This document shows, in pieces, positions 23,613-34,342 of a stretch of 64,000 nucleotides of DNA (position 1 is the stretch's first letter; the number at the start of each line of letters is the position of its first letter). This DNA comes from Gnetum montanum (Eukaryota; Streptophyta; Gnetopsida; Gnetales; Gnetaceae), in the NCBI GenBank assembly GCA_015680685.1, contig MNCI01002098.1:1119533-1183532 (forward strand). The letters run 5' to 3'. Below the pieces are notes generated by a model. The model was not told the DNA's origin. It searched no databases and saw nothing but the letters and a program-made list of their open reading frames with translations. The translations under genes and the position numbers were made by a program.

Positions 23613-24123
23613 CCTACCTAGATATGCTAATGACTCCATCCACTTCAATTTTATTTCTCTCAATTGGCACTATGGGAGCTATTGCAATTTTCCTTTGCAA
23701 CTTAGTGCTTTACATCTCTATCTTCCAAGCACAATATCTTGCTCCCTAACATTCCAATTTCAATTCTGTTTGATCCTAGTTGAACTTGGAGTGTTCTACT
23801 TAGTCATGGGGGAGTACTGTAGTGGGAAGTGCACATACTTGTTTTGAAATTTTCCATCATCCAAAGGATATCATAGGGGTAAGAAATTCAATGTTTACTA
23901 AAAAAACCTTCTATGTTTTAATGCCACGCTAATTTCTATCAATCACTTAGGTTGCCCAAATGATTGTAAGGTCAACAATAACACCTTTTAGAGCCACTTC
24001 TTGAAAATATTTCTAACTCTAAAAATCACACTATGGATTGTTAATTAAAGCAATGAGTAAGGTATGAATTGATAACAATTTCTCTACACAACCTTAGTAA
24101 CAATGATTTTTGTGTGATTACAA

Positions 24124-25957
24124 ATGGACCCAAAATAGAGAAGATTAAGCAAGACCTTTCCAAGGAGTAGCTAAACACTCGAGAGGAGGTAGAGACCAAG
24201 AACCTCACATAGAACATGCANAAAGACCTTTCCAAGGAGTAGCTAAACACTCGAGAGGAGGTAGAGACCAAGAACCTCACATAGAACATGCAAAGTAGGA
24301 GGACGACTCATTCAGAATTCATTAGGAAACCCCTACAATAGTGCAATCTGGCCATGCAGAAGGTGGTGAAGTTAGAGCCCCGAAACTAAGACAACATCTT
24401 ATGCTATCCCTTGAATGTCTCCAAGCTATTCAAGAGAATTCCACCTTTGTAGCTATGATCTTGGAGCTTAATTTTTGACCTTTCATTGAGTTTTCCCCTA
24501 AACCAGTGAAGACTCGACTTAAGGAGTCTCCACTATGGCCTATTCTCTCAGAAAGTGGTGATTGGTATTTGGGTGAAACATACCAATTCTAGCATGGCAA
24601 GGAGGAAGACATCGTTGCTAATGTAGGTGGTGTTTTCATTGATTTTTCTATGAAGGCCATTGTATAGGTCCTAAATCTTCCAAATGAAGGACCAAAAGTT
24701 GCTCATTTGTCCACTCACTCGGACACAGATGTAAGGAAATTATGGTTGAAATGGGCTTATGACAAAGAGAATAAATTTTATGGAGAACTGACCCTGGAAG
24801 AGAGGATTTACTTTAAGATCAACACTTATCACATGTTCCACACCAAAGGTTTAAATAGATTATCTACTTATGTAACACGAGATAGTGCAATTTTGATGGG
24901 AAAATTTAATGCGAATTTGTCCCATTTATATCTGATGGAGATATTGAGGCAATTTGAAGGAAGAAAGATAAGGAAGCTTGCCTTACCTTTCCCTTGTCTT
25001 ATCAAGAAGCTATGTAGACATGCTAGAATCTTGAACTACATGAATGATATTCCTAAAAAAGCCAAAACACTTCATATGATGAATTGCTCAAACTATTGGT
25101 GCCAAGGAGAGATGTTTGCGAGTAATTAGAGTAAGAGGAAGAGCAAAGGGTTGGGCCTACTATGCCTCAAACGGTCAGACGTAGCCAACAATAGGAAGTG
25201 GGGTCTAACACACAACCCATAAGCTAGCAAGTCCAACAATCACCACTACCACAACAAGACTATCTACCATTTATCAGTCACCTCCAAACAATTGCTGAGA
25301 TAGTTAGTTGGGGAAGTCATGATGTCAAAAACCTATTTAGGATCATTGATGATGTCATACAACCCACTATTTTAATTGACCCTATAAGTGGACATATTTC
25401 ATTAATTTTTGGAGAAGAGTCCTAGTGGTCTCAAAAAATCTTTGGGAATGTAGCATCCTTCAAAGTTAAATTAGAAATTGGTGAAGATGCCATGGTTGTG
25501 GTCGTGTAGCACCAGGATACAATAGGTGCATCAGAGGTGGTGGTAGACCACATCAAAGAATCATTTAACTTCCCTATTGTGCCACTAGCAGACTTCACAG
25601 GAGCATTTGATGCTCAAGTTTTGGTCAATTCCTCAATGACTCCGATGGAACATGAGGATGTTTTGGATTTCTTGTTGCAAATAGGACAAGTTATGACATC
25701 ATTGTTTGACATCCCCTAAGATGTCATAGAAACACAATCAAGCCTTATTTCCACGAAATGAAAATTGGTCATGGTTGAAGTTAGGGACAAGCACACAAAA
25801 GTAGAGTTTCAAATATTGCAAGAAAAGCTTGTCACCTTACAAGCTGAATGAAGGGATCCTTCCCAATTTATTGTAGCTGACCAATTAGATTTTTTTGAAA
25901 CTAAGCAACTAAATAAATTTTTGGAAGAAAATAAAATTGTGGCAAGGGATAAAGAGT
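24124..25957 (+). pseudogene. ORF3 of element B (env-position accessory ORF), 3' truncated
   Basis: The start at 24124 (M-D-P-K) aligns with M-V-P-K-R starts in F and H. The N-terminal domain (about 24500-25060) includes WYLGETYQF, VLNLPNEGP, LTLEERIYFKINTYH and the conserved LPFPCLI.KLC, and resembles the putative plant transposon protein family of plant Ty3 elements. A Gln/Pro-rich linker, an HIKESFNFPIVPLADF segment and the start of a coiled coil (25740-25950) follow. Function is unknown. Position after gag and before the 3' LTR is that of env-like genes, but no membrane segment is seen. About ten stops are present, and a 70-bp assembly duplication lies at its 5' end. Confidence 0.7.
24151..24292. 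other. probable assembly artefact: 70-bp exact duplication around a single N
   Basis: 24151-24220 and 24223-24292 are identical and separated by an N at 24221, the pattern of two contig ends whose overlap was not merged. Confidence 0.8.
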
Positions 25958-25964
25958 AGGCTAA

Positions 25965-28273
25965 TTAACAATCCTCGTAGCATTTTTTACTGTGGTTGGG
26001 AAGGTAATTCACCCTTCATGGATGGAGTAGGTGGTAGCTGTGCAGGAGATGGAGAAGTAGGTGCAAGAACAAGAGGAGCATGAGGATAGTAGGTGTTATC
26101 CATCGTTGTTTATGGTGGTTGGTACAGTTTAGGAGGGTAGTGGTGAGGCTAGTAAGTAGCAACATGACTAGAGGAGTCTCATGGAGATGAAGGTTGCCGA
26201 ACATAATAACCATAGGGATCTGGTTGCCTATAGGGGTACTGTTGTCTTGGAGGTGTCAATTGCCCATGATTATGGTTTCTTCCACTACTAGTACAATCCA
26301 TAGGGTTGTAGTGGAGTTCCACTTGGATAATACTGCTATGGTTGGTGGAACTATTGAGAGCAGCCTTGTGGATAAGAAAATCTTTTAGGTGTTTACCTTT
26401 GTGCAAGTCTTGGATGTAAGGCATACACCCTAGATTCTTGTAAGTGTGACACAATTGGACAACATCCCTTGATATGTTTGTACTAGCAAATGTCACATCC
26501 ACCATCATCATTTGATTTCATTATTTATAACTATCTCTATCGTAGCCATGTTACCTTTACCCTTGGATATGGCACGTTCAACTTCCTTATGTCTTCGGTG
26601 CTCATGCTCATCACTTTGCTCCTTGGACTCTTTAGCAATTTTTAAGATAGATTGAAACTTATTATCCATGGAGTTCCATAATTGGTTAAACATAGACATA
26701 ATTTTAGACTACAATTTCTGGAGTGGCAAGGTTTTCTAATTAGCCACCTCATCTCTGGTTAACTCATCCTTACTATTACAAAATCAAACACCCCTTTTGT
26801 AGAGAGAAGGATCCCTATTATATTTCTTTGCAATTTCTTGCTTTCTCAATTCTCCCTCCTCCTTGGCTACCTGCATAATTAACTTTTGGATCAAACAAGT
26901 GCTTAACTATGTCAATCTTCCTTGAGCATAGATGCTAAGGATTTTTCTTGTTTTAGACCATAACTCATCTATGATATGGTGGAATTGATCAATCTAAGAG
27001 TATCGATGGCCAGTACACTTATGCAATCGAGAGTAGTATTGGCCAATAGCAGCATTCAAGGGCTCATGGTTTCCTTATTTTCACCCTTGGATCTACTTCC
27101 TCAAATTGGACACTTGAGAGTATGTTTGATATTTGTCATTAAACAATTCTAACATCATACTCCATTGCTGGATTAATTCCAGCTCCAAAGATCAATACCA
27201 ATTTTTTTCTTCTTAATGAGTGTCCTTGGAAATAATTTCAACTTTCACCAATCATTCTCAATATTCTTTAAGGCACATGTATCTTGGAAGGCTTGGAGAT
27301 GATTTTTAAGATAAGCGTCATAGCCTCCCTCAAACCAAGGAATGTTGTTCATGTCTAGCCTTTTTATTCTACTATCTTTTACATGCCTTATTGGAATCCT
27401 CAAGGCCTTTGCAATGTTTAACATGCTCCGAGTGATAAGTAGAGGTTCATCAAGGTGATAGTGGTGGTTCCTATGATGTTCTCTCCTAACCCTTCTTTCA
27501 GGGTGGTGGATCTCTCTAGATCACCCATGCCTTTAATCGCAATTGTCCCAATGGTCCCTTTTGTTGTTTTAGACCTATTGGTCACCTCCATCATGGTCAT
27601 GTCCTCTATGATTACTATCTGAGCTAGAAGAAGAAGAAGAAGAAGATGAAGGGGAAGAGGAAGGAGGACTTATAGTGTGCCGATGCCTACCACCTTCTCT
27701 TCAATGATCATGATCATGATTGTGATCATGACCTTCATTTGTACCCTTATCATGAATTTTTTTCATTAATCCATTCTGACCAAAACCTAGATTATGAATT
27801 ATGGATTGCACATTTTGATTGAGGGCCCCTTGACCAAAGTCAAAGATAGAAGTATCACCAAAGGAAAAGATCCTAGAGAAGTGTTTGCCTCCATCTAATG
27901 GTCCAAGTGAAGGTGGAAATTTTTTTGATCCCTTGCCCTTCAAAATCTCATGTTGGTACTCCAGCTGATGATCTGTTAACCTTTGTGCTTCAGTGGGATG
28001 ATAATCCCTTAAATTGGTATTTCACATCTCATACTCCCCATGAAGATGTTGAAGTCCATGTCATGCAAGCATTAGCTAGAGCATAGCTAGGATAGATCAA
28101 TCCAGTGGCAACACGATGTTGCCATCCATGTCACACCACCACAACATTTCATCTTGATGTAAGATGAAGGCGAAGTCTGGTACATACTCATCGGGATGAG
28201 CATATACCACCTAGTATTTTTGAGGCACTTGGTCTACCCTTGGTAAAGATAGAATCCTATGAGAAGAAAACAT
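25965..28273 (-). pseudogene. gag of element G
   Basis: The start at 28273 (MFSSHRIL) leads into a module YAHPDEYVPDFAFILHQDE followed by LWW (about 28190-28130) shared with D and, in decayed form, F. Then come a Ser-rich tract encoded by an AGA microsatellite (27630-27650), the capsid domain with GHRYS...IDELW (about 27060-26920), and a Lys/Glu-rich helix (ESKEQSDEHEHRRHKE, about 26630). The knuckle at about 26444-26500 keeps two Cys two residues apart before KHIKGCC. Stops are frequent. Confidence 0.75.
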
Positions 28274-28419
28274 TTTATATCAATGAATCTATATGCAATG
28301 TATACTTAAGATTTAATTTGGTTGTAATAATAAATTTTCTTATAAGATTTGACTTTGAGGGTTTGAACAACAAGGTTACTAAATTTCACTAAGTTTAGAG
28401 AGCGCATGTAGAACTAAAG

Positions 28420-28437
28420 TCCCTGACAATGGTGCCA
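28420..28437 (-). promoter_or_regulatory. primer-binding site, tRNA-Asp type, element G
   Basis: The reverse strand reads TGGCACCATTGTCAGGGA, 14 of 18 matches to the tRNA-Asp complement. It is one base from the LTR. Confidence 0.75.
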
Positions 28438-28438
28438 A

Positions 28439-29344
28439 TGATGAGCTGTGTGGTACCTCTATGCCCAACCATATGAATCACAGGTGTTCACATGTGATTT
28501 AGTTGAATTTCGTAGACATTAATTATGAAGTACACTAGAGCTAAACAGTGAGTTTGTGTTGGCCATTCATTGTCTTCCCAGTCTCACTTGTGAGATGCAA
28601 GTGTATGGTTAAGTGTGATGAGGCATAGGATTTTTATTATTTTTTGTTTTGTCAATTTGATCACCTAAAATAAGAATAATAGTGAGAGTAATTAAGTGCT
28701 AAGTAAACTATTGTCTAATCTAGTTTAACATAAGTAATTGTTCCCACTTCCTACACACATATGAACTTCATGTAAACATTGCTGGGTTGTCAAATGCTAA
28801 CTGTTTATGAGCTACCAAGTGTCACACATATGTTTGAAGGGGTAATGCTTGTTTATTTTAATTAGTTGCTTAATTAATCAAAATTTATTACTGAATGAAT
28901 AAAATTAAATGTGAACGACATGAAATCATGATATATAAATGCATAAAGAAAGAAAGTCTTAAGTACTGCAAGGATGAATTAAAAAGCTCATCTTTATTGC
29001 CAACAGAATGGTGTGTTTAGGTACATCAATGCTTGAATAAAGATCTAATTACACTTATACCTCTTGTTGTAGGCTTTTGGAAAATATTCTAACTCTCAAA
29101 TGAATAAGCTACAAGAATTTTACTACTTGACTTCAAAAACTACTACTGAATTGTGTGCCCAAGGGCTATATTTATGGGCTCAGGAGTGTCCTACAATATC
29201 GCATGCCCGATCTCGCATCTTAGGCCATGATATCAGATACCCAACATCATGTACTCAATATTGCGGCCACTCTGATATTATTGAACATGGTATTAGGTGG
29301 TTACTATAGTTGTTATCATATACAATCATTGTAGGAGCTAATCA
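28439..29344 (-). repeat. 5' LTR of element G
   Basis: About 906 bp, TGATTAGCTCC...CTCATCA on the reverse strand. U3 carries ATATCG/GATATC words at about 29190-29290 and a TATAAATATAG-like box near 29170. Confidence 0.75.
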
Positions 29345-29897
29345 AGACTTATGTTTAAGGTATTCTTCATATATTAGTACATAGCATACATAGAATCGAT
29401 TATTGAAATGACTTTTTTTAGAGGTTAACAAGCCCATTACTAGCAAAAAAATTTTGAACAAACTATGGATTGTGATCATAAACACTAGCAAGAACAAAAA
29501 TAGGTTTGAATTACATTTGTCTAAGATAATTATTTCTATCCATAATAGACATTCATATTCTACCAAGAAGAATACTTAGGTGAAGGAACCCTTACAAAAA
29601 CATTATTCTACATATAGGCATACTATCCCTCTACCCTCTCCATACTTTAAGATGCACTAATGAGAATAGGAATAAGGCATGTTATAGGTGGCTACTACCT
29701 AGATAAGAAAATTATAAAGGCCTATATTCTAGATAAGGCATGGAGCAACATAAATAAAAGAATGAATCAAAAACATGAGTATCAAAAAGGTAAAAATAAT
29801 ATGATCTTTTCCTAATTCAAAATGGTAGGATGTGACCAATAGGTTAGATAGATGCCTATATACTAGATTCACCTTAAGGAATTTCTTAAATCCCTTT
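29345..29897. other. AT-rich flank between G and F, nothing recognised
   Basis: No convincing coding frame or repeat is visible. The short open frame at 29342-29566 overlaps the LTR edge and has no family resemblance I can name. Confidence 0.4.
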
Positions 29898-30779
29898 TAA
29901 TAAATCTAAAGTTTTTACAGTAACTATATCATAGTTACTATATCGTATCTACGATGTCATAGATACATTATTGTATGTCATGATACATTATCATATAAAT
30001 GATATCATGGGATGCATGCTAGAATATAAAAGCAACACTTGGACACATAGATTTGTAGTAGATTTGATAACATAGTAGTAGAACTCTTTTAGTTTGTTTC
30101 CATAATTTTAACTTTCAATACTTAGCAGTGTGCTTATAGTATGATGTTAAGTGATTGAACGGAGTCTTTATTTGACTGTGATGTACTTCAACTCATTACA
30201 TGACTGGAAATAAAGATCAAGATTACTTTCCATCATTGCAGCAACACTTAGTTCTATTTCTACTTTCATTTAGTTTAATGTTTACTATTTTCATAGTTAC
30301 TGAGTCAATGCACTTTACTATTACTATCATTAAGTTGAATGAATATGACTTATCTCGAGCACTTAAGTGTAGCTACTTGGTAACCCAATAGTACTATCAC
30401 TAGGTGTGCCTAGTAGTGTGGTATTTAGTAATCCTAGTAGTGGTTACATAAATTCCAAGGTCTAAATAGAAGATTAGGATCAGATGCTCATCACATAGGC
30501 TAGATTATATTTGTTTATTGTTACTTAAGTTTAGAAAATATGAATTTTACTTCATGTTATATAGGAGCACTATGGCCCATAAAACATCATCTATCATATG
30601 CCTTATCATGAATTAAGCCATACACATTGAATTTACTAGCTCATGTGGGAAGAAAATGATCACGAACTCTAACCAATTATTTGCATAATCACATTACCGT
30701 GTCTACAAGATTCAACTAAGATTGTGTGTGAACACTTGTACCTCATATGGTTGGGTGTTGAGTACTCCACTACTCATCA
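29898..30779 (+). repeat. 5' LTR of element F
   Basis: TAATAAATC...CTCATCA, 882 bp; the first TG has become TA. It aligns end to end with 58519-59377. Palindromic ATATCGTATC/GATGTCATAG words precede an AATATAAAAGC box at about 30023. Confidence 0.85.
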
Positions 30780-30780
30780 T

Positions 30781-30798
30781 TGGCACCATTGACTGGGA
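30781..30798 (+). promoter_or_regulatory. primer-binding site, tRNA-Asp type, element F
   Basis: TGGCACCATTGACTGGGA, 14 of 18 matches to the tRNA-Asp complement. Confidence 0.75.
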
Positions 30799-30918
30799 CA
30801 AGTCAATGTTATGCTAAGTAATTAATTTTCCAAAGTTCATTGTATCTAATACTTAAACTAAAATCTAACAACCATAAGTAAAGTACACTTTTAACTCAAA
30901 CCATCAAAGAACTATAAT

Positions 30919-33535
30919 ATGGCTTCACATAATGATCAACCATCACCTACCAAGGAGACAAGAAGAAGTAGTGACATAATTGTTGATGAGGAAGAATGAT
31001 GGATGCCAATGTAGATACAAATCACTTATGCTCACATTGATCTATACCATCTAGGCTTTACTTTCATATTCCATTAGGATATGAAAATGAGGTGAAGAGA
31101 CATACAAGGCAAAATATTCTTGCCTCCAAAACATGCAACACTACATACTACAAATTACTCTAAAAAGAATGCATTTTGTCCAGATCTAAGAAGGGAATAA
31201 TGTGACTCAAATCATGACCAAACCCTATAAACCCACCAAGGAGCAAATTTGAAGAGATCTTGCCATGAAAATCAAACATATACATAGCAAAGGAAAGTAG
31301 ACTAAAACTTCTATTATCATAGAAGAACTTGATGTTGATTAATTCATTTTAGAGTAACTTCACCAAAACCATGAGGAGCCTTCAAAGACACTTGTCATTA
31401 GACTAGAGAAATGTATTAATGTCCAACTTCATTCTACTCTAGGAGATACACACAAGAGGGAGGCTACTAACTCAAGATACAAGTGGGACTCTAGGCTAAG
31501 GGATCTTGCTAAATCTTACATGGAGACATACAAGAGTAACGAAAGGAGAACCAGCTAACATCATTCTCCTACTACCTCATCTACCTCATCACAATCGTCA
31601 AAATACTTTGATAGGAGAAGACATAAGTACAGGGACTCTAATAGGGAAGAAATGTGAACTGATGGCCATCATGATAGATATTCTAGATACTCTAATTCAA
31701 AATATGATGAGCATGAGAGAAGGAGAAGAAGAGATAGAAGAGAGGATTAGGAGAGGCATGAGCATAGAAGGGGTCACCACTACAATAGAGCATACAAACC
31801 CGATCACGATAATGAACTCCTAATGGCAACTTAAAGTATGATAAATATTCAAGAAGGTGTCTACATATTGACCAGACATGTGAGATATAGATAAACCAAA
31901 TGACTAGATATGAACAATATGCCACGATTTGAAGGTGGTTATAATGTTGATCCCCAACATCACCTTCAAGCATTCCATGATGCCTATGCCCTTCAAAACA
32001 TAGAGAGTGATTGGAAAAAATTGAAGTTTTTTCCTAGAACACTTGTGAAGAAAGTAGAAAGTTGGTACAAGTCACTAAAACTTGAATCCATCAAACATTG
32101 GAGTACCATGCTTGAAATATTTAATGATAAATATCAAACCTATTCATGAGTGTCAAATTTAAGGAAACAAAACTAAAACTCAAAACAAGGAACTCACAAA
32201 ATCCTTGATACAATAATGGGAAATTATTTACTATTACATAGATGTCCAAGCCACATATTTTCATTAAAGAAATAGCTTAGGCACATCATAGATGGATTAA
32301 GAAGTGAAACCAAAGGGACCCTTAGGGTTTACACCTAGGGAAGATTATCAGAACTGATCATCCATCACATTCAAAGATTGATTAATCAAGTGGAAAAAGA
32401 AGAAGCTAAACTTAGAAAAAGATAATTAGTTGAAGAGTATAACAGGGATCCATCAATAAGAAAGAGAGATGCATGAGTGTGTAATACTCAAGAGGAAGAA
32501 ACCTTGGACTGGGTAATTCAAAAAGAGATGCTACCAATCCAAAAATCTATAGTTGATGTAACAACATAGGTAGCAAAAATGTAGAATTTAGTTGATGAAA
32601 GGTGTACAATAACACTAAATATTATGGAGGAAAGAGCAAAGTAAGCCTTCGTAAGAGGTAAAGACAAAAGAAAGAAGAGAGAACTTGGATGCAAAGGCAA
32701 AGTTTCTTTAGTAGCTAAGGTCTTAGATACTAGCTCTATAGATGATGAAGGTTGTACTATGTGTTAGTATGAACATCCTAAAGGATGTTGTTTGATTGTT
32801 ATACATCTATAAGAAATAGGGGCATATGTACTTAATCCCAAACTTGTTCAAAAATAGATGCCCAAACAGTTATCTTATCCTCAAGGTAACTACAAACAAC
32901 AACCTCAACTACTGTACTATAATGGAAATTTACCACAACCATAGGAGCAATACCATCAACAATGGCAATAGTCTTAAGTGTGGACCATGCCACTACCTCA
33001 CCAACAATATCCATATTGAAAACTTAGCCCTTATGGATGCTATGTCCAACAATCTCTCTTACCTAAAAAATGCTACTATTCAAAATTTGTAGTATTATCC
33101 ACCAAAATATCATTGAATGACATCACCAAGGAATAATTTGGACTCATACATGCATCCACAAGCAACTAATTTTTTAGATTCTAATCCAAATCCTTTTCCA
33201 CCAATGTCATCACCTATGATTCAAGAAGAGTCACCATCAAAATCATAGTAGAAGAGAGCTACAAAGGTAGTAAATATACAAGTTGAAGATCTTACTACCA
33301 ATGTTAAGGGCCAAACAAAGAAACATTTTGTCTTTAGGACAAGTCAAGAGAAGGCTAGTAGAATTATAACTTCATTGAGATCATCTTCTCGTAAAACAAA
33401 TCTTCTCATTATTAACAAGTATCTACCTTCATCAAGTTTAAATATTCATATTGTCATGCTTCCTAAAATCATTATAGAATGGATCAAGGTAGGACCACTC
33501 CCTAAGAGGAGAATCGATCTAAGAATTCTGTTAAT
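30919..33535 (+). pseudogene. gag of element F
   Basis: The start at 30919 (MASHNDQP) is followed by YAHIDLYHLGFTFIFH, the decayed form of the N-terminal module of D and G. Then come an Arg/Ser-rich segment (about 31590-31800), the capsid domain (31905-32320: NMPRFEGGYNVDPQHHLQAF, then AFHDAYALQNIESDW) and the knuckle at 32753-32806, which keeps Cys-x2-Cys, HPKG and CC. A Gln/Pro/Tyr-rich tail continues to the C insertion point. Several stops are present. Confidence 0.8.
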
Positions 33536-33540
33536 TCTAC
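33536..33540. repeat. target site duplication of element C, left copy (TCTAC)
   Basis: TCTAC directly precedes the C 5' LTR and recurs at 52619-52623 directly after the C 3' LTR. Confidence 0.9.
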
Positions 33541-33847
33541 TAATGAATCATCAATTGGCTGGCATATCATTGATGCTACATCACATCTATGATATTGTTG
33601 ATGCTATATCACATCCGTTTGACAAAAAGTTAATTTTTGGTTAGATAAGATATTAGAGCTTTGATATCTTAGCTCCAATATTGCATATTTGATATCAGAT
33701 CCCATGCTAAGTTATCAAATATCCAATATCACGGGATGTGTATTGGCCTATAAATATAACACTTCCATGGATGGTTTGAAAGTCAATTAGTCAATAGAGT
33801 GGCTGAACTCTTGCAATTTTATTTTGTAGTCTTAGAGAATAGTTAGT
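33541..33847 (+). repeat. 5' LTR of element C (first part; rest in N gap)
   Basis: TAATGAATCATC... aligns with the 3' LTR beginning at 39271. CCTATAAATATAAC lies at about 33750. The sequence is lost in the N run from 33848. Confidence 0.85.
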
Positions 33848-34256
33848 NNNNNNNNNNNNNNNNNNNNNNNNNNNNNNNNNNNNNNNNNNNNNNNNNNNNN
33901 NNNNNNNNNNNNNNNNNNNNNNNNNNNNNNNNNNNNNNNNNNNNNNNNNNNNNNNNNNNNNNNNNNNNNNNNNNNNNNNNNNNNNNNNNNNNNNNNNNNN
34001 NNNNNNNNNNNNNNNNNNNNNNNNNNNNNNNNNNNNNNNNNNNNNNNNNNNNNNNNNNNNNNNNNNNNNNNNNNNNNNNNNNNNNNNNNNNNNNNNNNNN
34101 NNNNNNNNNNNNNNNNNNNNNNNNNNNNNNNNNNNNNNNNNNNNNNNNNNNNNNNNNNNNNNNNNNNNNNNNNNNNNNNNNNNNNNNNNNNNNNNNNNNN
34201 NNNNNNNNNNNNNNNNNNNNNNNNNNNNNNNNNNNNNNNNNNNNNNNNNNNNNNNN
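33848..34256. other. assembly gap, 409 N
   Basis: It hides the remainder of the C 5' LTR and its PBS. From the 3' LTR and the LTR-to-gag distance in B, more than 409 bp is expected to be missing. Confidence 0.95.
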
Positions 34257-34342
34257 AGCTATATCATACATGATCATTGCAAATGTGTTAACAAATTATC
34301 TTTTGGAAAATATTAAGTCACACACATGATAAACCAACAAGA

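Larger units (their letters stand above)
22084..24123 (+). other. non-coding spacer of element B with two PPT-like motifs
   Basis: Motif 1 (TAGTCATGGGGGTCACC, 22171) and motif 2 (TAGTCATGGGGGAG, 23801-23814) bracket most of the spacer. A block at 22689-22715 (GGAAGACATGTACCCATGCC) is shared with C, D and F and ends in a donor-like AAG|GTAGGT. The leader just before ORF3 has TTTCTAACTCTAAAAATCAC, shared with F and H. Confidence 0.7.
18795..25957 (+). mobile_element. element B: Ty3 (tRNA-Asp PBS) element without pol, 3' end missing
   Basis: The order is 5' LTR, PBS, gag, spacer with hairpin and promoter-like array, and ORF3. There is no protease, RT or integrase. The element stops inside ORF3 at about 25957, where reverse-strand gag of element G begins. 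With no 3' LTR, its insertion age cannot be judged. Confidence 0.8.
25965..29344 (-). mobile_element. element G: 5' LTR and gag of a Ty3 element
   Basis: Read leftward: LTR (29344-28439), PBS and gag down to about 25965, where element B's ORF3 begins in the opposite direction. No pol, ORF3 or 3' LTR can be assigned with certainty. The inverted ORF3 fragment at 16.88-17.7 kb has the right orientation to be its displaced part. Confidence 0.7.

Noticed and set aside
24041-24289. 82-residue reverse-strand frame with an internal repeat
   Set aside because: It spans the single-N assembly duplication and runs antisense to ORF3.
33843-34277. 144-residue open frame
   Set aside because: It consists almost entirely of the N gap.
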